Positions 25,820 through 32,288 of a stretch of 32,288 nt of DNA are shown here, in pieces. The stretch is from positions 1-32,288 of the forward strand of contig JAAYRE010000127.1 of the NCBI GenBank assembly GCA_012518935.1, read 5' to 3'. The notes beneath the pieces are model-generated. The model was not told the DNA's origin. It saw only the letters and a list, made by a program, of their open reading frames with translations, and ran no database searches. Every line of letters starts with the position of its first letter. Position 1 is the stretch's first letter. This DNA comes from Clostridiales bacterium. GTDB taxonomy: Bacteria > Bacillota > Clostridia > Lachnospirales > Lachnospiraceae. Made by a program: the position numbers and the translations under genes.

Positions 25820-27763
25820 TTATTTTACTACTATAAGAGGAATAGACCTTAGTCCTAAATTAGGTGATGTATTACCTGCTAGATCCTTTATCAATGATCC
25901 CTCTGCTATATTTATATACATATTAGAAGTATCAAAGTTTGAAAGTGCCACTCTATCTATTTCTCCTATATCAACCACTAAGGAATTCTCACTATTTACA
26001 ATACCAGTTGAGCCTTTTTTTGATGATGTCAACTGATGATATTTACCTAAAACTGGGTCATATATTGTAAGCAAGGTAACATCTACTTTATCACCTATGG
26101 CACCTGCTCCTGTTACAGTAAAGTATAATTGGTGAGCAATACGGTTATATATTACAGAACTAATATCTGTTAATGTAGGAGCTGTATAATCGACTACTAA
26201 AGTAGGATTATCCTTGCTAACAACCATGTCGTTTTGGGCATTATAGAGCTTTACTGATACTACCCCACCTTCAGGAATTAGGGATCTTAGTCCTGCATTG
26301 GTGTTTTCAGCAGTTGTAAATACAACTGATGTATCTATCTCTTTTATTTCATTATCTGTTGCTATCAATTTGTCTCCTACATATAATTCAGCCCTTCCTC
26401 CAACTGCCTGACCTGCTTTTATACTGGCAGTTGCAGTCAGATAAATGGTAGAACTATTAATAGTATTGGCTACAACCGAACTTCCAATTGGTGTTAAGAC
26501 AATATTGGTCGCTGGCTCTAACTTACTTATAATTGTAACCGGAATTGTATTCATAACATTTATAACTGGAGATGTATTTCCTGCAGTATCTTTACTAATG
26601 GAACCTGCATGTATAATCATATATACGTCATTGCCACCAAAACCTGCTAGCCCCTGTTTATCTGCTGTTCCTATCTTTACAAGTAGTCTATTTGCATCTT
26701 TTACGGTACCTGTTGAGCCTGTTTTATCCTGACTTGTAAGGTTATAGGTCCTATTAAGGCTTGTATCATGAAGAGAAATTCTTGTTACATCTACCATATC
26801 TCCCTTTTTCCCTGCACCGGTCACAAAGATATTAAGTTCTTGCTTAGTAGTATCATAAGTCGCTGATGTAAATCCTGTAATAGTAGGTGCATCATAATCT
26901 ACTACTAATTTCTTACCCATCTTAGCAGTTACATATTCGTTATTACTATTATATAACTTAACCTTAACTTCTCCACCTTTAGGTATTAGATTCATTAGCT
27001 TCTCATTTGTAGGTGTGCCGTCAGATGTGCTAAAAGTAACTGTTGTATCTGTCGCACCTATAAATGAGTCTACTGCAACTAACCTTGAGTCTACATACAA
27101 TTCTGCCCTACCACCGGTTGCCTGACCTGCCTTAATATCGGCTGTAGCAGTTAGATATAGAGTTGTTGTATTAATTGTATTGTCTATTATGGTGGATCCT
27201 ACTGGTACAACTGTTATATTCTTAGGTGCATCAAACTTCGGACCTTCTACAATAATTTCATCATCATCAATATCAATTTTCACATCAAGTATCTTGGCAA
27301 TGTATTTAATTAAAACTGTCATTCCATTATTTTTCTTTGGTTTAAATATATCTGAAGTTTTATCGATTGTACCGTTAATAGTTACTGTCTCTTTCTTAAA
27401 ATCAATTACTATTGTTACATTATCCCTAGTTACAGTTAAAACCCCGCCCTTATAATCTACATCAGCTCCCATACCTTTTGTTACAGGATTAACAGGTAAT
27501 TTGTACCTTCCATTTTTTATTACAGGGGACTTCTTATAGTTGAACTTAGTTTTTTGGGGTTTATACTTCTTCTCTTTCTTCTCTTTTTTCTCTTTCTTCT
27601 CTTTCTTTGGTTTCTTGTCTTTATCATTTTTGCCATTATTCTGCTTAAAAACTTGAATACACTTCTTATCTTGCTTCCAATTACCTTCCCAATCTGCATA
27701 TGCAGGAGTTACAAATGAAAGTGTTAATACTGCCGTAATAATAAAACATAATATTTTCTTCAT
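25820..27763 (-). CDS. Secreted stalk-domain (copper amine oxidase N-terminal-like) protein with Lys-rich linker and two large tandem repeats
   Basis: Signal peptide; KNDKDKKPKKEKKEKKEKKEKKYKPQKTK; stalk-like segment; duplicated units starting KNITVVPVGSTIIDNTINTTTLYLTATADIKAGQATGGRAELYV and TNIVLTPIGSSVVANTINSSTIYLTATASIKAGQAVGGRAELYV. Confidence 0.85.
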   Translation of the reverse strand: MKKILCFIITAVLTLSFVTPAYADWEGNWKQDKKCIQVFKQNNGKNDKDKKPKKEKKEKKEKKEKKYKPQKTKFNYKKSPVIKNGRYKLPVNPVTKGMGADVDYKGGVLTVTRDNVTIVIDFKKETVTINGTIDKTSDIFKPKKNNGMTVLIKYIAKILDVKIDIDDDEIIVEGPKFDAPKNITVVPVGSTIIDNTINTTTLYLTATADIKAGQATGGRAELYVDSRLVAVDSFIGATDTTVTFSTSDGTPTNEKLMNLIPKGGEVKVKLYNSNNEYVTAKMGKKLVVDYDAPTITGFTSATYDTTKQELNIFVTGAGKKGDMVDVTRISLHDTSLNRTYNLTSQDKTGSTGTVKDANRLLVKIGTADKQGLAGFGGNDVYMIIHAGSISKDTAGNTSPVINVMNTIPVTIISKLEPATNIVLTPIGSSVVANTINSSTIYLTATASIKAGQAVGGRAELYVGDKLIATDNEIKEIDTSVVFTTAENTNAGLRSLIPEGGVVSVKLYNAQNDMVVSKDNPTLVVDYTAPTLTDISSVIYNRIAHQLYFTVTGAGAIGDKVDVTLLTIYDPVLGKYHQLTSSKKGSTGIVNSENSLVVDIGEIDRVALSNFDTSNMYINIAEGSLIKDLAGNTSPNLGLRSIPLIVVK

Positions 27764-27923
27764 AGTTAATTCTCCTTTTGCTAGTCAATTATCCACCATA
27801 TTATTAAATACGGAATTAACAAGAGGAAAATTGGGGCAGTTTTGTAGGTAATAAGCACTAATTACATTATTAACCAACCAAATCTTTCTATTATATAAGC
27901 AAGAGTTTCGCATGCAAAGCTCT

Positions 27924-27936
27924 AGTGCCGAGCACT
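27924..27936. repeat. Short hairpin AGTGC-CGA-GCACT within a larger structured intergenic block
   Basis: Perfect 5-bp stem with 3-nt loop, flanked by AGAGTTTCGCATGCAAAGCTCT and a distal CTTTGC matching GCAAAG. Confidence 0.6.
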
Positions 27937-27953
27937 GCCAACTTTGCTCTCAT

Positions 27954-27983
27954 AAAAATAACCCCGTTCAAATACAACGGGGT
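27954..27983 (-). terminator. Rho-independent terminator downstream of the amidase gene
   Basis: Minus strand ACCCCGTT-gtatttg-AACGGGGT then TATTTTTA. Confidence 0.8.
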
Positions 27984-28025
27984 CAATATAGAAAAGATAT
28001 TTCTAGGAGGCTATTTTTTCTGTTA

Positions 28026-30935
28026 TTATCTACCTGTGCGATATGCTTCAAATACCTGTAATAATGTTTCATGGATAACCTTTGCCGCCTGGTGTTGGAA
28101 TGAAGAATCTGATATCTTGGCAAAATCATTGGCATTTGACATAAAACCTAGTTCTATTAGAACAGCTGGAACTGTATTTTTATGTACAACAGTATATTTT
28201 TCAGACCTTATCCCACGATTTCTAGTTCCTAGTGAACTAGATAAGTTATCTACAAATATTTGGCTGAGAATTTCACTATTAAGTCCTGCATTATTTTTCT
28301 TATTATTATTCTTTGAATAATATACTTCAGTGCCATATACAGAGCTTTGTGTATTAGCATTCATGTGAAGGCTTACAAATAAATCAGCACCTACTTCTTT
28401 GGCAAATGCGGCTCTATTTGATAAGGTAACATCTACATCACTTTCCCTGGTATAATACACTTTAAGTTCAGAGGTATTTGAATTAAATAATTCCTTACCG
28501 ATTTCATACAAAATCTTAAAGTTAATATTCTTTTCATATGTATTGTAATAGTAGGCACCTGGAGCAGGACCACCATGTCCGGGATCTAGTACTACTATAT
28601 TTTTGTATATTTCTCTAGGGTTACCAACATCTACATATATATATTCCGAGTCAGCAAATATTTCATAGCCCTGTAACTTTGAAGTTGAGACTAATATTTC
28701 CGTTTCATAATTTGAATTTACAAATACGGATAAATCACTTATTACATTTGAACTTACAGTTATAGGGTTTTGTGCAAAATATGATGTATAATCTCCTGGT
28801 ATCCGTATAGAAAATCTATTCTTACTGTATTGATCTTCATCCTTAATCTGACTTGTCCTTATGGCAGTAGGATTTGGTATTCTAATTTCATATTTACTCA
28901 TATCTCCTACTGGATACTTATTATCAGAAGGTGATACAGGTATCTCAGGAACTGTAGGAGTTGTTGGTTCTTTCGGATTATCTGGTATCACGGGCAGTTC
29001 TGGAACTAAGGGTACCGTCACCTTATTATGGGGAAGCATAATGGTATAATTATTGTCTTCCTCTACAATATAATATTCCACATCATCTTTTAATCCTAAA
29101 ACCACATGAGTACTGTCTGAGCCAGAATAAGCACTGGCAAAGTACATATTATTTGCATTAAGAAAATCAATATACGAATCATCAATGCCTTTCTTAGTGT
29201 TAGGTAGTTGAAGCGTTAGAAGTCCAGGCATCTGGTTAATTATCACATCAAGAGGCATACTACCGGTTAAGGTAATGTAATCCTCAGTATTGTTTGTACC
29301 GAAAGTAAGTTTATTTAGGGTGTTATAATAAATAGTGATATATAAGATCTGTTGGTTTTCTGCTAATGATAAATCATAAGTGAATTTATCAGTTACAAAA
29401 TTAAATTCTACTATGCTATTAGTTGAATTATCGGCAAACAATCTTATGGTATCTAGCATTCCACCATTTTGGGCTCTCATATAATATGTATTACTAATAC
29501 AAGCCATATCAAGTACATTAAGTTTGACTTGTCCACCACTAAGTTCTGAAGTTACTTTTCCAAATGGTTTACTACTGATAATTGCATAGGTTTCAGTATT
29601 TAACTTAGGATTAATATAATCCCTGTATATATTAAAAATAGTACCTTTGGTGTCGCTTGTTTGGTTACTATCAACACTTTGATTATCTAAGCTATGTACA
29701 TGATTTTCAACGCCAATTAAGTCTTTGTTAACTTCCCATTCTTCTAATACAGTGCCTTTATCCCAGTTTACAGCTGAATCCCCCAACTCAGGAGCATCAT
29801 CTTGAGTTTGACCAGATGTATTGCCTTGAGCCTCTTCTGGTGCATTATCTTGAGATTGCTCAGGTATAAGATCAAAATTCTCTACTTCTTCGGTATTTTC
29901 TACAAGCTCATCATCTCTTGATAATATTCTAGAAGTCTTGTTCGCCTTATCCCATTGATAATCAAAGCCTAGACATGAAGCTGTAAAACTACCGGGAACC
30001 ATTACATATGATCGATCTATATCATGATTGGTCACTATCATTGGTGCCGTATCAAGTACAATTGCTTTGTCATTAAGGTAAGCGACTGGACTTCCTATTT
30101 TCATAAGAAGAACATTACCATTCCTTGATAAGGTAACTGTTTTATCTTTAGCATTATATTTGTAATCAGCATTAATCTTAGAATCAGAAAAGATTCTCTT
30201 TGCTCTAAGCATTGCCGTGTTATTGGTAATAATAGTTGGCATTTTTCCAGAATCAATTGCCTTACCGTCAAGGGTAACATATGCCTGAGTACCTGTATAA
30301 TGAAACGGCTCATTACCATTATAAGAAAGGTACAAGGGAAGCTCTTTTCCAACTATGGCAACCGTATTGGTATCTTTGTTCCAAGTATAATCATATCCTA
30401 GATTTTCAGATACAAACCTTGATGGAACAAGTATCTTAGTTACACCTTCATCCACATACTTAATCTTAACAGGAGCTACAGGTATGGTCACTTCTTTACC
30501 ATTAATAGTAGCAGTCTTACTACCAATCTTCATAACTATGGTGATTCCAAACTTAGATACTGATACAGTACCAGCACTTTTATCATAGACACAAGTAGCC
30601 TTAATATCTGATTTTGCAAAAATATCCTTATATGATACTAGGGCTATTCCGTTATCAAGTAAACCAGGGGTACTATCAATACTAATCTTTTTTCCATTAT
30701 AGGTTACCTTGATTTGCCTGTCTGTATAAGTGTATTCTTTTTTACTGGTGTAATTATATATTCTAACTCCTGTGGCAGCTATGATATTAGCATTTTGTAT
30801 AAATACAAGAAAGAATGCTATAATAAGCATCCCATATAGTTTTAACATAGGTCTACCACTTAGATTTATCTTTTGTTTTATTATTATAGATTTGTCTTTT
30901 GTACTATTTTGTATCTTTTGCATTAATATCACCAT
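28026..30935 (-). CDS. N-acetylmuramoyl-L-alanine amidase (Amidase_3) with N-terminal stalk domains and AMIN-like region
   Basis: VVLDPGHGGPAPGA, LYEIGKELF, YTRESD, LFVSLHMNAN, GTEVYYSK, VPAVLIELGFMSN; two copper-amine-oxidase-N-like stalk units; Gln/Pro-rich linkers. Confidence 0.93.
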   Translation of the reverse strand: MVILMQKIQNSTKDKSIIIKQKINLSGRPMLKLYGMLIIAFFLVFIQNANIIAATGVRIYNYTSKKEYTYTDRQIKVTYNGKKISIDSTPGLLDNGIALVSYKDIFAKSDIKATCVYDKSAGTVSVSKFGITIVMKIGSKTATINGKEVTIPVAPVKIKYVDEGVTKILVPSRFVSENLGYDYTWNKDTNTVAIVGKELPLYLSYNGNEPFHYTGTQAYVTLDGKAIDSGKMPTIITNNTAMLRAKRIFSDSKINADYKYNAKDKTVTLSRNGNVLLMKIGSPVAYLNDKAIVLDTAPMIVTNHDIDRSYVMVPGSFTASCLGFDYQWDKANKTSRILSRDDELVENTEEVENFDLIPEQSQDNAPEEAQGNTSGQTQDDAPELGDSAVNWDKGTVLEEWEVNKDLIGVENHVHSLDNQSVDSNQTSDTKGTIFNIYRDYINPKLNTETYAIISSKPFGKVTSELSGGQVKLNVLDMACISNTYYMRAQNGGMLDTIRLFADNSTNSIVEFNFVTDKFTYDLSLAENQQILYITIYYNTLNKLTFGTNNTEDYITLTGSMPLDVIINQMPGLLTLQLPNTKKGIDDSYIDFLNANNMYFASAYSGSDSTHVVLGLKDDVEYYIVEEDNNYTIMLPHNKVTVPLVPELPVIPDNPKEPTTPTVPEIPVSPSDNKYPVGDMSKYEIRIPNPTAIRTSQIKDEDQYSKNRFSIRIPGDYTSYFAQNPITVSSNVISDLSVFVNSNYETEILVSTSKLQGYEIFADSEYIYVDVGNPREIYKNIVVLDPGHGGPAPGAYYYNTYEKNINFKILYEIGKELFNSNTSELKVYYTRESDVDVTLSNRAAFAKEVGADLFVSLHMNANTQSSVYGTEVYYSKNNNKKNNAGLNSEILSQIFVDNLSSSLGTRNRGIRSEKYTVVHKNTVPAVLIELGFMSNANDFAKISDSSFQHQAAKVIHETLLQVFEAYRTGR

Positions 30936-30994
30936 CTTCTGTCATCATCTCCTGTGTTCATTTGAATATAGTAACTTAAGCTAATTATTACAAT

Positions 30995-31014
30995 AGTGTT
31001 AAAAAGTGTTAAAA
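30995..31014. promoter_or_regulatory. Tandem 10-bp repeat AGTGTTAAAA x2 (TTAACA-N4-TTAACA on the minus strand)
   Basis: Exact tandem repeat 60-80 bp upstream of the amidase start. Confidence 0.55.
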
Positions 31015-31398
31015 CTGTGTCATTTATGAAATATTACTATATAAATCTAAATAAAATACTAAAATAGTAGAAAAGTCTTAGTAAAACCCTACCATAATAT
31101 AACAAGAATGTCTTAAGTTACCGCTTTCTACTTATGTAGTGACATGTTTTTTTGCATATAAGGTTTTATTCTACAGCAATAGATAGTCATGCTTTTCAAA
31201 CTTATTCCATACATCTTAAATATTACATTTAAACTTTGCTTTATACTACTATCATAGAATTGAAATTCCTGTTTAAATAAGGACAATTATATGTTAATAT
31301 ATACACGCAAAGTTCCTTATGTACAGCAAGACACTAGAATTATTATTTTATTATTGTAAAACATAATATTACTTACATACAGAAAGGTTATTAACTAA

Positions 31399-32127
31399 AT
31401 GAAACTACAAAGATTAATGGGATATGCAAGGCGGGCAATCGATGATTACCAAATGATTAATGAAGGGGACAAAATAGCAATAGGTCTATCTGGTGGCAAG
31501 GACAGTCTTACTTTACTCTATGCCCTAAGCGGTTTAAGAAAATTCTATCCTAAAAAGTTTGAGGTAGAAGCAATAACTGTTAATTTAGGATATAAGGAAG
31601 CGGATTTTTCTACTGTTAAAAAGTTATGTGAAGAGTTGGAGGTAAATTATACAGTTGTAGAAACAGATATTGCAGACATTGTATTCAATGAGAGAAAAGA
31701 AAGTAACCCTTGTTCTCTATGTGCTAAACTTAGAAAGGGAGCTTTTAATAATAAGGCTAAAGAACTAGCTTGTAATAAAGAAGCCTATGCCCATCATTTT
31801 GATGATGTAATAGAAACCATGCTTATGGCCTTATTTTATGAAGGACGTTTTCACTGCTTCTCTCCTGTTACTTATCTCGACAGATCGGATATTACCTTGA
31901 TTCGACCATTAATATATGTTAATGAACAAGACATTATTAATTTTAAAAACACCTATAAGCTCCCTGTGGTTAAAAATCCTTGTCCCATAGATGGTTATAC
32001 AAAAAGAGAGCATGCTAAGCAGTTGATTAGTAAATTAAACGCAGAAAGCCCTGGACTTAGAGAAAGGCTTTTTAATGCCATAAAGGAAGGAAATATTCCC
32101 GGCTGGGCAAAATCTGACATAGATTAA
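31399..32127 (+). CDS. TtcA-family tRNA 2-thiolation-type ATPase (PP-loop)
   Basis: PP-loop SGGKDSLTLL, CSLCAKLRKG CxxC motif, HHFDDVIETMLMALFYEGRF, third Cys in NPCPIDG. Confidence 0.9.
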   Translation: MKLQRLMGYARRAIDDYQMINEGDKIAIGLSGGKDSLTLLYALSGLRKFYPKKFEVEAITVNLGYKEADFSTVKKLCEELEVNYTVVETDIADIVFNERKESNPCSLCAKLRKGAFNNKAKELACNKEAYAHHFDDVIETMLMALFYEGRFHCFSPVTYLDRSDITLIRPLIYVNEQDIINFKNTYKLPVVKNPCPIDGYTKREHAKQLISKLNAESPGLRERLFNAIKEGNIPGWAKSDID

Positions 32128-32205
32128 TTCTAATCAATTCTTTTTTGATACTTCACCAGAGGGTAAGTTGTAAAATAAAGTGACGGGAAATTGAATAAAA
32201 AAAGA

Positions 32206-32288
32206 CACATGGTAGTTCTTCATTGTATAATGTAATCACCACAAAAACATTTACAAAGGAGAAGCAACTACCATGTGCAAAACTAATA
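32206..32288 (+). mobile_element. Probable left end of an insertion-sequence-like element, truncated by the window edge
   Basis: CACATGGTAGTT / AACTACCATGTG 12-bp inverted repeat flanking a TATAAT box and RBS aaaggagaag; ORF begins ATGTGCAAAACTAAT at 32273 and runs off the window. Family not determinable. Confidence 0.4.

Noticed and set aside
27545-27625. K/E-rich tract as a possible nucleic-acid repeat array
   Set aside because: It is an in-frame Lys-rich linker of the stalk protein; no CRISPR-like spacer structure.
27925-28320. 131-aa plus-strand ORF
   Set aside because: Overlaps the intergenic hairpins and the amidase catalytic C-terminus in antisense; no coding evidence.
30101-30352. 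83-aa minus-strand ORF inside the amidase gene
   Set aside because: Alternate frame of a clear CDS; no RBS or domain evidence.
32237-32288. Naming a specific IS family for the right-edge element
   Set aside because: Only the first few codons are visible; the family cannot be determined from this window.

Overview
The window is a low-GC Firmicute chromosome segment, most likely a clostridial/Lachnospiraceae-type anaerobe (inferred from gene content, not verified). The first ~12 kb is a mostly co-directional envelope and cell-division block: rodA, mgsA, a DacF-like DD-carboxypeptidase, yggS, sepF, ylmH, divIVA, aroB, lspA, rluD-like and a DUF4143-type ATPase. The rest is accessory in character: a BlaI-like repressor with two TACA-NN-TGTA operators and a possible small-RNA/attenuator locus, a J-domain orphan, an AviRa-like rRNA methyltransferase, a RidA protein, a sugar-type ABC permease pair preceded by a frameshifted lipoprotein gene, and a Nudix-DUF429 fusion. 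It also holds a stand-alone FakA-middle-domain protein, an ABC exporter, a small Cys/Gly/Leu-rich protein, a Big2 repeat protein, a dicarboxylate symporter with a divergent AraC regulator, a duplicated stalk protein, a large cell-wall amidase and a TtcA-like protein. A probable mobile-element left end is cut by the right edge. I saw no CRISPR array, rRNA or tRNA. The best candidates for something new are the 12.18-12.43 kb regulatory/sRNA locus, the AviRa homologue, the Nudix-DUF429 fusion, MgsA with its catalytic Asp replaced by Thr, and the start-codon-sequestering inverted repeat at the right edge.
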